Assembly (NCBI GenBank): GCA_019084435.1
Contig: JAHRFV010000049.1
Coordinates: 1-31,881, forward strand
Length of the DNA stretch: 31,881 bases
Source: Dethiosulfatibacter sp.
GTDB taxonomy: Bacteria > Bacillota_A > Clostridia > Tissierellales > Dethiosulfatibacteraceae
Direction: 5' to 3'
Part shown: one piece after another, positions 1 to 7,443 of the stretch
How positions within the stretch are numbered: position 1 is the first letter of the stretch
How the letters are laid out: each line of letters starts with the position of its first letter
Notes under the pieces: generated by a model
What the model was told of the DNA's origin: nothing
Databases searched by the model: none
What the model saw: only the letters and a program-made list of their open reading frames with translations
Program-made: the position numbers and the translations under genes

Positions 1-120
1 CTTTCAGAGTAAATTTTGGGTTCAGAAGCTTAAATTATATCTCAAAAAAGGGGGTCATTGTTATTTTTGTTAAAAAAAGAGTGAAACCCTTGAAAATAAA
101 AGGATTTAAAATAAAAAACG

Positions 121-138
121 AGTGTCTTAGTTGACACT
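121..138. promoter_or_regulatory. Inverted repeat upstream of the SHOCT/two-component operon
   Basis: A perfect inverted repeat AGTGTC-N6-GACACT lies 13 bp before the ribosome binding site of the first gene. It could be an operator or a small leader hairpin. No clean -35/-10 pair is visible around it; TTGAAA at 90-95 has no good -10 partner. OmpR-type regulators usually bind direct repeats, so the neighbouring regulator is not an obvious ligand. Confidence 0.3.
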
Positions 139-164
139 ACGAAGGTTTGGAAGGAGGTAAAGTT

Positions 165-347
165 ATGATGCTAATTATACCGATATTGATTGTGTTTGGC
201 GTATATTATGTATATAAGAACAACGATGGAAAAATATTCGAAAAAAATAATTCATCACAAGCTGAGGAAACATTGAAACTCAGATATATAAACGGCGAAA
301 TAGACGATGCGACTTATCTGAAAATGATAAGTCTGATTAAGAAATAA
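165..347 (+). CDS. Small membrane protein with C-terminal SHOCT motif
   Basis: This is a 60-residue protein. An N-terminal hydrophobic helix (about residues 2-18) is followed by a charged linker and a C-terminal SHOCT-like motif (short C-terminal domain, pattern LKLRYINGEIDDATYLKM). An in-frame TTG exists at 147, but the strong Shine-Dalgarno AAGGAGGT at 151-158 lies inside that extension and sits 6 nt before ATG 165, so 165 is the likely start. The stop overlaps the ribosome binding site of the next gene, which encodes a second SHOCT protein, so the two are co-transcribed and probably partners. SHOCT motifs are thought to mediate oligomerisation or membrane-associated interactions; the exact role here is unknown. 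Position before a two-component system suggests an accessory or target of that system. Confidence 0.75.
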   Translation: MMLIIPILIVFGVYYVYKNNDGKIFEKNNSSQAEETLKLRYINGEIDDATYLKMISLIKK

Positions 348-361
348 AGGAGGATATATAA

Positions 362-616
362 ATGATGTATGAACGAGGATTTGGCGTATTAGATAATTGT
401 TTTCGTGGTGCGGGAATGATGCGTGGTGGTTTTGGCGGCGCTTTACTGATTATAGTTGTTGCAGCTGTAGTCATAGGGGTAGTCTATTTTACCAAAAAAA
501 CCGGAACTGGAAAAGGGAAAAGAGATAATGAGGCATTGCAGATGTTGAAGATGAAATATGCACAAGGTGAAATAACAGAGGAAGAGTACCTGAAACGAAA
601 AAACATACTGGAGTAG
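362..616 (+). CDS. SHOCT domain membrane protein with Gly/Met-rich N-terminus
   Basis: This 84-residue protein has a Gly/Met/Arg-rich N-terminus (GAGMMRGGFGG at about residues 19-29), one transmembrane helix (about 28-45), a basic linker and a canonical C-terminal SHOCT motif (LKMKYAQGEITEEEYLKRK). AAGGAGG at 347-353 gives 8-nt spacing to ATG 362 and overlaps the stop of the preceding gene, which indicates co-transcription. Small proteins of this layout often occur next to envelope or metal-stress genes in Firmicutes, but no biochemical function can be assigned from sequence. The methionine pair near the membrane recalls the Met-rich loop of the sensor kinase encoded further downstream. Confidence 0.8.
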   Translation: MMYERGFGVLDNCFRGAGMMRGGFGGALLIIVVAAVVIGVVYFTKKTGTGKGKRDNEALQMLKMKYAQGEITEEEYLKRKNILE

Positions 617-683
617 GATGTTGAGCTTTAAAAATGTACTGTCTTCTAATGATTTATAGTATAATGAAGGCAGGGTGATTATT

Positions 684-1367
684 TTGAGATACAACATTTT
701 GATAGTAGAAGACCAGCCTGAAATCAGTGGGATTGTTCTGAAATATCTTGATAAGGAAGGGTTCAATACTTATATAGCCGAGGATGGATTCAAGGCATTG
801 AGTATTTTCAATAACACAACAATACATCTGATGATTTTGGATATTATGCTTCCGGGTATTGATGGTTATGATGTCCTGCGAGAAATACGCAAAATATCCG
901 AGATCCCTATCATCATGCTTACCGCCAAACAAGATGAAGAAGACAGACTAAAGGGATTTGACACCGGAGCGGATGATTATGTTGTCAAACCATTTAGTGT
1001 CAAAGAACTGGTAAAGCGTGTACAGACACTAATTAACAGGATTTATCATGACAAGCAGGAAATAGTATACACTTGTGGAGATTTAAAACTGCACACACAT
1101 AGCATGAAGCTATACCGCAATGATGACGAAATATTACTGACATCCGCGGAGTATAGCCTCATGCTTGTTATGTTTAAGAATCAGGGCCAGGTATTAAATA
1201 GAGATCAACTGATAGAACTGGCATTCGGCAATTCATATGAAGGCTATGATCGAAATGTGGATAGCTATATAAAAAGAATAAGGCAAAAAATTGAGGTGGA
1301 CTCTAAAAATCCCCGATATCTGATCACAAAATATGGCGCAGGCTATATATTTGGAGGTGAGCAATAA
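684..1367 (+). CDS. OmpR/PhoB-family response regulator
   Basis: This is a two-domain DNA-binding response regulator of 227 residues from the chosen start. The receiver domain carries the acidic pair E9-D10, the phospho-acceptor D53 in LDIMLPG, T80 and K102 (VKPF). The C-terminal part (about 130-225) is an OmpR-type winged helix with the usual end pattern YIKRIRQKIE and KYGAGYIF. A GTG start at 675 is possible. TTG at 684 is preferred because it gives the family N-terminus (MRYNILIVED) and places AGGGTGA (672-678) 5 nt upstream. The stop overlaps the kinase start by one base (TAATG), so the two are translationally coupled. It presumably regulates its own operon and the small SHOCT genes; no direct-repeat binding site was identified. 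Confidence 0.9.
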   Translation: MRYNILIVEDQPEISGIVLKYLDKEGFNTYIAEDGFKALSIFNNTTIHLMILDIMLPGIDGYDVLREIRKISEIPIIMLTAKQDEEDRLKGFDTGADDYVVKPFSVKELVKRVQTLINRIYHDKQEIVYTCGDLKLHTHSMKLYRNDDEILLTSAEYSLMLVMFKNQGQVLNRDQLIELAFGNSYEGYDRNVDSYIKRIRQKIEVDSKNPRYLITKYGAGYIFGGEQ

Positions 1368-2743
1368 TGACGATCAGAAAGCAATGGTTGATTGCTCTGA
1401 TTCTAACAGCTGTCATATCTGTTGCAGTGAACTCATTTATATTCAGCCTTCTAATTAACAGATATTTTGTTAATTATACAGAAGAAAAGTACGAAGATCA
1501 TTTTACTCAGATAATTGACTATTCTAAAAGGGTCTTAAAAGATTATGAATATTCGCATGAACAGATTGAAGTCCAACTTGAATCACATCTTAGCGACCCC
1601 ATTATAAGAATCAGATTATACGACAGGAATCTTGATTTATTGGCAGATGTGGCTGAACCTGTTGAAACAATTAATAATATGATGAGAGGCAACATGATGA
1701 GCAGAATGATGGGGTCTTTCACGAATGAAACAGAGACTCTCGATATTATTGATAACGGCGTATTACTAGGAAAAATTACCATCACCAGGCATAGTTCAAT
1801 TGGAAATTCATTTGGAACGAGAATGTTTAAAGCAGCACTGATAACTTATAGCATTATTTCTTTCGGGCTGGTTTTGATATTTATCGTAGTGACAGGTTCC
1901 AAAATTAGCAAGGTTCTTAGCACTGATCTGGCTAATACTGCAGAAATGGCAATGGGAGTTGATCTGGGAAAAGAATTTGAAAGGAAAACATCGAGAATCA
2001 AAGAGATCAGAATTATTCAGACAAGCCTTGAAGCCCTTAATACACGTCTAAAAATGAAGCAAAAGGCAAGAAAGAGATTTGTGGATGAACTGATTCATCA
2101 GGCTAGAACACCCCTGACCATACTAAAAAACCATTTGGAAGCCATAGATGATGGAATTGTCGAAATGACCCATGACGAAATAAAAACATGTGAAATTCAG
2201 ATTGAAAATCTGACATCTATCATTTCTGATTTGAGCAACATTGTTGATATCGGGAAAGACGAGATTGTTCTTAACGTTGAAGTATTTGAGCTTCATCAGC
2301 TGATAAGTCAGATTATATCCGGAATCAAGGTTCAATTTGATAAAAAGAACATTGGACTGGATCTGCTATCAATAAAAAAGATTTACATTAGGTCAGACAA
2401 ATACAGACTTAGTCAAAGCATCTATAATATCTTGACAAATGCCTATAAATTCACAGAGGCAAATGGAATGGTAACTATTAAATATGAAACGCTTCAAAAT
2501 CGACTTATCATAGACATTGAAGATAGTGGGATTGGCATACCAAAAGAAGAGATTGTTAAAATATTTGACGCCTATCACAGCGGCGAATCCCATAAGTCCT
2601 CAGGAGAGGGACTGGGACTTTATATCGCCAAAGAAAATGTTGAGGCATTGGGAGGCTCAATAAATGTCGAATCTGATCTGGGTAAGGGAAGTTGGTTTAT
2701 CATAACCATTCCATATGCTGAATCAGATGGACATAAAATTTGA
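1367..2743 (+). CDS. Membrane sensor histidine kinase with Met-rich external loop
   Basis: This 458-residue kinase has transmembrane helix 1 (about 8-30), an external domain (31-153), transmembrane helix 2 (about 155-177), a HAMP-like linker (178-230), a HisKA domain with phospho-acceptor H244, and a HATPase domain. The ATPase part shows the N box (YNILTNAYKFT), G1 (DSGIGIP) and G2 (GEGLGLYIAKE). The H box reads IHQARTPL, so the Glu/Asp that normally follows the histidine is Gln. The external domain contains six methionines between residues 105 and 115 (MMRGNMMSRMM), a pattern that can bind soft metals such as Cu(I) or Ag(I); the ligand is an inference only. It is coupled to the response regulator upstream and followed by a strong hairpin. 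Confidence 0.9.
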   Translation: MTIRKQWLIALILTAVISVAVNSFIFSLLINRYFVNYTEEKYEDHFTQIIDYSKRVLKDYEYSHEQIEVQLESHLSDPIIRIRLYDRNLDLLADVAEPVETINNMMRGNMMSRMMGSFTNETETLDIIDNGVLLGKITITRHSSIGNSFGTRMFKAALITYSIISFGLVLIFIVVTGSKISKVLSTDLANTAEMAMGVDLGKEFERKTSRIKEIRIIQTSLEALNTRLKMKQKARKRFVDELIHQARTPLTILKNHLEAIDDGIVEMTHDEIKTCEIQIENLTSIISDLSNIVDIGKDEIVLNVEVFELHQLISQIISGIKVQFDKKNIGLDLLSIKKIYIRSDKYRLSQSIYNILTNAYKFTEANGMVTIKYETLQNRLIIDIEDSGIGIPKEEIVKIFDAYHSGESHKSSGEGLGLYIAKENVEALGGSINVESDLGKGSWFIITIPYAESDGHKI

Positions 2744-2834
2744 TCCGATGACTAACAGTGCTTAACTCCCCCTTCTACAAGTGGGAGTTAAGCACAGTAG
2801 AGTCCCTGGATAACGGTTTAAGAACCCTGTTGAT
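2743..2834 (-). repeat. Dispersed structured intergenic repeat, short copy
   Basis: This stretch shares three blocks, in the same order but on the opposite strand, with 7444-7570: ATCCGATGACTAAC (2743-2756), AGTCCCTGGATAACGGTTT (2801-2819) and AAGAACCCTGTT (2820-2831). Between the first two blocks both copies carry a hairpin with CTCCC/GGGAG stem sequences. This copy lacks the roughly 38-nt internal hairpin found in the other copy. No open reading frame is present. It is probably a non-autonomous mobile repeat or a structured RNA element. Confidence 0.7.
2758..2795 (+). terminator. Hairpin after the sensor kinase gene
   Basis: A perfect 13-bp stem (GTGCTTAACTCCC paired with GGGAGTTAAGCAC) with a 12-nt loop lies 15 bp after the kinase stop. 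There is no T tract, so intrinsic termination is uncertain. The hairpin is also part of the dispersed repeat at 2743-2834. Confidence 0.5.
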
Positions 2835-2906
2835 AGATGTAATAACGCTGTGGTAAACTATCTGTAGTATATGCAGGAAAAAGTCAAAATAAAACGGAGA
2901 CATGCA

Positions 2907-3641
2907 ATGAATGAAACGATAAAAATGCTATTGAATCACACATCCATCAGAAAATATCAAGATAGACCCATAGATAGGGAGCTCGTGGATACAATTATCC
3001 AGTGTGCTCAGATGGCACCAACTTCCAGCCATTATCAAGCCTATACAATTATCGAAGTGAGAGACCCATCGAAAAAAGAGATTCTTTTCGAAGTATCAGG
3101 AGGGCAGCAGTGGATTAAGACTGCACCTCTAGTACTATTGTTTTGTGCAGATCTGCACAGAGGGAGTAAGTATTACAAAGGCGTGGACAAGGAAGTGTTC
3201 AGCAACACCGAGTGCTACACTGTCGCAGTTGTAGATGCATCCCTCGCTATGCAAAAGGCGTTCATAGCTGCACAAAGCTTGGGACTAGGTGGTGTAGCTG
3301 TAGGCGGAATAAGAAATAATGTGGAAAAACTATCTGAAACCTTTGAACTCCCGGATAAGGTTGCTCCTTTGTTTCTATTGTGCCTGGGATATCCCGATGA
3401 CACACCGGAACTTAAACCTAGACTGCCTAAAGAAGAAGTCTGCAAGGTTGATTTTTATGATGAGAGTCAGCAAGAACGTTTGATTGGCGAATACGATGAG
3501 GTTGTAAAAAATTATTACAGCGAACGGACAAAGGGAAAAATCACAGAAACCTGGACAGAACGTTGCGGTAAAATGCTGATGGACAAGACCAGAGATGACG
3601 TTGGAGTGTTTTTTAGAAAAATTGGGTTATTGAAGAAATAA
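2907..3641 (+). CDS. nfsA: NfsA/FRP-type NAD(P)H nitroreductase (flavoprotein)
   Basis: This is an FMN-dependent oxygen-insensitive nitroreductase or flavin reductase, cytosolic, of 244 residues (E. coli NfsA has 240). Family features are the N-terminal HTSIRKYQDRPI, where SIR contacts FMN phosphate, then APTSSHYQAY, a Gly-rich segment (LGLGGVAVGGIRN) and the C-terminal ERCGKMLMDKTR typical of the NfsA group. An in-frame ATG at 2871 would add 12 residues but has no ribosome binding site. ATG 2907 has ACGGAGA at 2894-2900 with 6-nt spacing and gives the usual N-terminus. The gene follows the repeat element and is followed by a gene remnant and a second, TM1586-type nitroreductase. The physiological substrate cannot be read from sequence. 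Confidence 0.88.
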   Translation: MNETIKMLLNHTSIRKYQDRPIDRELVDTIIQCAQMAPTSSHYQAYTIIEVRDPSKKEILFEVSGGQQWIKTAPLVLLFCADLHRGSKYYKGVDKEVFSNTECYTVAVVDASLAMQKAFIAAQSLGLGGVAVGGIRNNVEKLSETFELPDKVAPLFLLCLGYPDDTPELKPRLPKEEVCKVDFYDESQQERLIGEYDEVVKNYYSERTKGKITETWTERCGKMLMDKTRDDVGVFFRKIGLLKK

Positions 3642-3751
3642 GGGAAAGTGATATTCAGACGCTGATTGAATCTGGCATCAACACAAAATTTACAAGACCA
3701 AAGGATTTGGGCTACCTATTTGAGATGGAAAAACTAAAGGAGAAAAAATGA
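3617..3751 (+). pseudogene. Open-frame remnant between two nitroreductase genes
   Basis: In a different frame from nfsA there is an open stretch of 44 codons with protein-like composition (for example NTKFTRPKDLGYLFEMEKLK). It ends in a TGA that overlaps the ATG of the next gene as ATGA. It has no plausible start codon or ribosome binding site at its 5' end and is closed upstream by a TAG at 3614. It looks like the C-terminal end of a deleted gene that was once coupled to the following one. The family was not recognised. Confidence 0.4.
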
Positions 3752-4476
3752 AATCTATCATGGAGATTATCAAAAAAAGAAAATCAGTAAGAACCTATGA
3801 GAGCAAAAAGTTAAGTGAAGATGATTGCGACAAAATCAGAGAATATATAAATAATAAAGAGAACAGAATCGGAATGTTTGGAACAGAAATCAGACTAGAA
3901 CTCATTTTTGCTGATGAAAATGAGAGTGGCAAAGGTTTAAAAATAGGAACCTATGGCATTATAGTCAATCCACAGGCTTACATAGCCGGTTGTGTTGATA
4001 ACACTCTCTCAAATATGGTTGAGTTCGGTTATGTTATGGAAAAGATGATTCTTTTTCTAACAGACTTGGGATTGGGAACCTGTTGGCTTGGAGGGACATT
4101 TGATAGGAAACTCCTGAATAATGAGATATCCTTGGAAGAAGGCGAAATTATTCCGAGTATAACACCAGTTGGATATCCTAAAAACAAGGAAGGCATCAAG
4201 CAAAAGGCCATGCGAATACTGGTTAAAGCTGATCAGAGACTGCCATGGAAAGACCTTTTTTATTTGTATGATTTTTCACTTCCTATGCATAAGACGATTG
4301 AAGGTATCTTGAATGAGCCGTTGGAAATGGTACGAATAGGACCATCAGCATCTAACAAACAACCTTGGCGTGTTTTGATTTCTGAGGATAAATCAATCTA
4401 TGAATTTTATCTCAAGAGAACCCCAAACTACGCAGCAAACCCCATGGGTTTCGACCTGCAAAGAATAGACTTGTGA
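3748..4476 (+). CDS. TM1586-type nitroreductase, truncated by in-frame TGA
   Basis: This nitroreductase-fold protein of the putative TM nitroreductase type (TM1586 group, PF14512) is 242 residues long as read. Its N-terminal half (MEIIKKRKSVRTYESKKL, then LTDLGLGTCWLGGTFDR) and the second half (EMVRIGPSASNKQPWR) match the family's duplicated layout. The protein stops at LQRIDL, where relatives continue with a conserved GIAMCHFEL-like segment. That segment is present in the same frame right after the TGA (4477-4599). The simplest reading is one GGA-to-TGA change, a nonsense mutation. Ribosome binding site AAGGAG (3738-3743) is well placed for ATG 3748. The truncated product lacks its last 40 residues and may be inactive. 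Confidence 0.8.
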   Translation: MKSIMEIIKKRKSVRTYESKKLSEDDCDKIREYINNKENRIGMFGTEIRLELIFADENESGKGLKIGTYGIIVNPQAYIAGCVDNTLSNMVEFGYVMEKMILFLTDLGLGTCWLGGTFDRKLLNNEISLEEGEIIPSITPVGYPKNKEGIKQKAMRILVKADQRLPWKDLFYLYDFSLPMHKTIEGILNEPLEMVRIGPSASNKQPWRVLISEDKSIYEFYLKRTPNYAANPMGFDLQRIDL

Positions 4477-4599
4477 ATAGCCATGTGTCATTTTCAGATG
4501 ACTTGTGATGAAATGGGCGTTAAAGGCGAATGGACAATAGATAAGTCAAAAGAAAATATAGAAACAATGGAATATGTTTCAAGCTTCAAGTTGGTCTGA
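4477..4599 (+). pseudogene. Severed C-terminal 40 codons of the TM1586-type nitroreductase
   Basis: The reading frame continues directly past the TGA at 4474-4476 for 40 codons, beginning IAMCHFQMTCDEMGVKGEW and ending in TGA at 4597-4599. The sequence fits the conserved C-terminus of the upstream protein's family, including the MCHF motif, so the full gene would be 3748-4599 (283 residues). Selenocysteine insertion was considered: a 5-bp hairpin (GTCAT/ATGAC, 4487-4502) follows the TGA, but its loop lacks the usual SECIS features and the expected residue is Gly. Confidence 0.7.
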
Positions 4600-4613
4600 T
4601 ACTTGTTACTTTG

Positions 4614-4665
4614 ATCTCCGCCTTAAGGCGGAGACGGAAACCGTCCCTAGGTTATAGCAATCGGA
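4614..4665. repeat. Palindromic intergenic hairpin element
   Basis: An 18-bp perfect palindrome CTCCGCCTTAAGGCGGAG (4616-4633) is followed at once by a second hairpin, GACGG-AAA-CCGTC (4633-4645), and then by CCCTAGGTTATAGCAATCGGA. The layout (ATCTCC hairpin GGAG, ACCGT, ATCGGA) resembles the right part of the repeat at 7444-7570. The core ATCTC-n-GCCTTAAGG-n-GG recurs at 7935-7952. It may double as a terminator after the nitroreductase, though it lacks a T tract. Confidence 0.5.
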
Positions 4666-4724
4666 CATATATTAGCATATACTTTAATTACCAAATAATA
4701 GTTTAGGTAAGGGAGACGGGTGCA

Positions 4725-5525
4725 ATGACACTCAAAATTAATAAAACCCTAGTTGGAACCATACTGGTGCTTGTTGGAGGATTGTATCTACTGTCCAATT
4801 TTGGCATGATGCCTTTTGGTTCAAAAAATATATTGTTCAATTATTGGCCAGTCGCGATAATAGTGTGGGCACTGTACCATTTAGTGGATGCCATTTTAAC
4901 AAAAGCTACTGCCAATAAAAAGTTCAGCAAGATTTATGGATGGACATCAATGATGATTGTCGGATTGGTGCTATTAGAGAATCGTATCAATCTTTTATTT
5001 GATGAAAGTATAAGCTTGTGGAGTGTAGTTGCTGGACTTTTTATCATATTTCTAGGTATAAGAATTATTTTTTTCGAATTCAGTGATTCTGAAATTCAAA
5101 GCGATCAGAACTTTCAAGGCATAAAGTTAAACAAAGGTGGTTTCAATGCTGTAGGAGATCTGAGATTAGGAGATGAACCTTGGGCATTGGAGGACAGCAG
5201 CCACAATATTGGTGTTGGAGAAATTTATGTGGATCTGACGACGGCATTATTAGAAGATGGCATGTCTGTTCTGAATCTTTCTGGTTGGGTTGGTGATATT
5301 CAGGTGATTCTACCTGAAGATTTGGCTGTAGAAATTTCTGCTTCAGTGAGAGTAGGCAGTATCGATATATTCGGACAGGAACAAGAATTTATGAATAATT
5401 CTAAGGCAAAAAAATCAGGAGTATCAAACACTTTGAATTATCGAAGTGAAAAATTTGATGATGCATTTAAAAAGCTAAAAATGAATATTTCATTGAACAT
5501 CGGTGACATATCAATCAGAAGATAG
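4725..5525 (+). CDS. liaF: LiaF-like membrane regulator of envelope-stress response
   Basis: This is the membrane-bound inhibitor of a LiaFSR/VraTSR-type three-component system. In Bacillus LiaF keeps LiaS off until cell-wall antibiotics perturb the envelope. The 266-residue protein has four hydrophobic helices in the N-terminal half (about 7-27, 38-58, 68-86, 93-113) and a soluble C-terminal LiaF domain (about 140-266) with beta-rich repeats such as VGEIYVDLTTALL and IQVILPEDLAVEI. The start is ATG 4725 preceded by AAGGGAG. A weak promoter TTAGCA-N18-TAATAG (4672-4701) precedes it. The next two genes encode the matching kinase and response regulator. No liaI or liaH homologue lies in the window. 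Confidence 0.88.
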   Translation: MTLKINKTLVGTILVLVGGLYLLSNFGMMPFGSKNILFNYWPVAIIVWALYHLVDAILTKATANKKFSKIYGWTSMMIVGLVLLENRINLLFDESISLWSVVAGLFIIFLGIRIIFFEFSDSEIQSDQNFQGIKLNKGGFNAVGDLRLGDEPWALEDSSHNIGVGEIYVDLTTALLEDGMSVLNLSGWVGDIQVILPEDLAVEISASVRVGSIDIFGQEQEFMNNSKAKKSGVSNTLNYRSEKFDDAFKKLKMNISLNIGDISIRR

Positions 5526-5569
5526 AACAAATAGACAACAATACAGCCTATGAGAGAGCGTGAGGCGAT

Positions 5570-6703
5570 ATGTGGAAAATCAGAGATTTCTTAACGAAAC
5601 CAATGGAAGGGAAAAGCGTTCAGTATAACATTGTCCGGAAGTTTTTAATGACAGCTTTCTCATCAATTGTGTTAATGATTCTGGGGATATTAATCCTCAG
5701 TCTTTTGATGTCCGAAGGTCTAAACAGTGATTTCCTAGTCAGAGCATTAGGATTTGATTTCTTTTCCCCATCTTATTTTATTGTACTCATATTAATTATC
5801 ATCATAGGATGTTTATCTTCCTTGGTAGTCACTTATATCATTGGTGTTCCCGTAGGTAGGTCTCTGAAAAACCAGCTACAGGCCATTAGAGATGCCAATG
5901 AAAAGCTATCAAGAGGAAAACTTGAGTATCGCCTTAATGTGAAAGGTTATATGGAGTTGGAAGAAATAAGTGAGCAGTTTAATCGGATGGCTCAGAGAAC
6001 AGAAAAGCAGGTAGAATCTCTACAGCGGCTAATCAATGAAAACAAGGAATTGATGGAAGGTGCAGAAGAAGCAGCTTCATCGGAGGAAAGGCGAAAAATT
6101 GCTAGAGAACTTCATGACGCTATTAGTCAGCAATTATTTGCTATCAGTACGACAGTATCAGCAACATCAAAAATGATAGACAATAAACCAGAAGAGGCAA
6201 AAAAATATTTCACAGTAATTGAAAAAATGGTCAGCAATGCTCAACAAGAGCTTAGAGCACTGATTATGCATCTGAGACCAGTCAATCTAGAGAATCACAG
6301 CCTCAAGGATGGTATACAGAAACTATTGGATGAATTGGATTTGAAGCATGAGAACATTACAATACATACAGATCTTAATAACATCGAAGGGCTAACTCCT
6401 GGGATAGAGAACAATGTGTTCAGGGTGACACAGGAGGCTATATCCAATATACTCAGACACTCAAAAGCATCCAGTTTCTCGATTAAGCTTTTCCAGAAGG
6501 ATAAAGTTCTTACACTAATGATAGAGGATAACGGCATAGGAATTGAATCATCTGATAGTAAAAAATCATCCTATGGTATGGCCACAATGAGAGAACGTAT
6601 AGAAGAAATGGGTGGAAGATTTGACGTCATATCGTTTCCTAATAAAGGAACACGCATTGAGGTTCGCGTCCCGGTAGGCGTGCAAAGTATTTTTAAATCT
6701 TAA
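5570..6703 (+). CDS. liaS: LiaS-type sensor histidine kinase (HisKA_3)
   Basis: This 377-residue NarX/LiaS-family membrane kinase has two transmembrane helices (about 25-47 and 69-91) separated by a very short external loop, typical of intramembrane-sensing kinases. A HAMP domain (92-144) and a coiled linker follow. The HisKA_3 dimerisation domain carries phospho-acceptor H182 in ARELHDAISQQLF. The HATPase domain shows VTQEAISNILRHS and IEDNGIGI. GAGGCG lies just before ATG 5570. It sits 44 bp after liaF and 17 bp before liaR in one operon. It should phosphorylate the LiaR-type regulator when the envelope is stressed; no internal promoter is evident. Confidence 0.92.
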   Translation: MWKIRDFLTKPMEGKSVQYNIVRKFLMTAFSSIVLMILGILILSLLMSEGLNSDFLVRALGFDFFSPSYFIVLILIIIIGCLSSLVVTYIIGVPVGRSLKNQLQAIRDANEKLSRGKLEYRLNVKGYMELEEISEQFNRMAQRTEKQVESLQRLINENKELMEGAEEAASSEERRKIARELHDAISQQLFAISTTVSATSKMIDNKPEEAKKYFTVIEKMVSNAQQELRALIMHLRPVNLENHSLKDGIQKLLDELDLKHENITIHTDLNNIEGLTPGIENNVFRVTQEAISNILRHSKASSFSIKLFQKDKVLTLMIEDNGIGIESSDSKKSSYGMATMRERIEEMGGRFDVISFPNKGTRIEVRVPVGVQSIFKS

Positions 6704-6720
6704 AGGAGGTATTTTCATTA

Positions 6721-7374
6721 ATGGATAATAGAATAAGAGTCTTGATTGTAGATGATCATGAAATGGTAAGAATGGGACTGAGTGCCTATCTTTCCACAGA
6801 AGATGAGATTGAAGTGGTGGGAGAGGCTAGCAATGGAAAAGAGGGTGTCGAGATGGCACTAGCATTGAGACCCCATGTGATATTGATGGATTTGGTGATG
6901 GACGAGATGAACGGAATAGAAGCAACTAAGCTAATTACGGAGTCTTTTTCTAAAATGTCATGGGATTCAAAAATAATCATACTTACCAGTTTTATCGAAG
7001 AAGACAAAGTGATGCCAGCCTTGGATGCAGGTGCATTTAGTTATCTTTTGAAAACATCAAAAGCCGAGGATATCGTGAGGGCAATCAAAAAGGCAAGAGA
7101 AGGTGAATCGACTCTAGAAGGAAAAGTAGGACAGGTTATGCTAGCTAACAGTCGAAAAAAAACCGCTAAACATGAAACCTTGACAGAGAGAGAGATGGAG
7201 GTTTTGAAGGAAATCGGAAAGGGTAAGACTAATAAAGAAATAGCAGAGACCTTGTTCATAGGTGTTAAAACTGTCAAGACACATGTCAGTAATGTTTTAT
7301 CAAAGCTTGAATTGGAAGATCGAACAAAAGTAGCAGTCTATGCAAACAAACACCATTTAACAGATGATAAGTAA
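6721..7374 (+). CDS. liaR: LiaR-type response regulator (NarL/LuxR family)
   Basis: This 217-residue response regulator has a receiver domain with D11-D12 and phospho-acceptor D57 (ILMDLVMDEMNG), T87-S88 in ILTS and a conserved lysine in LLKTSKAEDI. The LuxR-type helix-turn-helix (about 152-210) reads LTEREMEVLKEIGKGKTNKE with recognition helix VKTVKTHVSNVLSKL. AAAGGAGGT at 6703-6711 overlaps the liaS stop and lies 10 nt before ATG. It is the output of the LiaFSR module. Its targets are not visible here because no adjacent liaIH-like genes follow. A hairpin at 7389-7435 ends the operon. Confidence 0.92.
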   Translation: MDNRIRVLIVDDHEMVRMGLSAYLSTEDEIEVVGEASNGKEGVEMALALRPHVILMDLVMDEMNGIEATKLITESFSKMSWDSKIIILTSFIEEDKVMPALDAGAFSYLLKTSKAEDIVRAIKKAREGESTLEGKVGQVMLANSRKKTAKHETLTEREMEVLKEIGKGKTNKEIAETLFIGVKTVKTHVSNVLSKLELEDRTKVAVYANKHHLTDDK

Positions 7375-7388
7375 ATATAAAAACAATA

Positions 7389-7435
7389 AGAACCACATTG
7401 CAGGGGAGGGAAAGTTCCAACTGTAGTGTGGTTCT
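7389..7435 (+). terminator. Hairpin after liaR
   Basis: AGAACCACA (7389-7397) pairs perfectly with TGTGGTTCT (7427-7435). The stem extends inward by six more pairs, two of them G-T. It lies 14 bp after the liaR stop. There is no T tract, so it may be a weak terminator or an RNA-stabilising stem. Confidence 0.5.
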
Positions 7436-7443
7436 GTGGCTTG

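Noticed and set aside
1..120. Possible gene end or regulatory RNA at the left edge
   Set aside because: No open frame, terminator or riboswitch-like pairing could be supported in this short AT-rich stretch.
443..932. Two minus-strand frames of 107 and 92 codons opposite the second SHOCT gene and the response regulator
   Set aside because: They are antisense to well-supported genes and carry no recognisable motifs.
4474..4502. Selenocysteine codon (UGA) with a following hairpin in the TM1586-type nitroreductase
   Set aside because: The 5-bp stem and TTTCAG loop lack typical bacterial SECIS features, and the family residue expected is Gly rather than Cys or Sec. A nonsense change is simpler.
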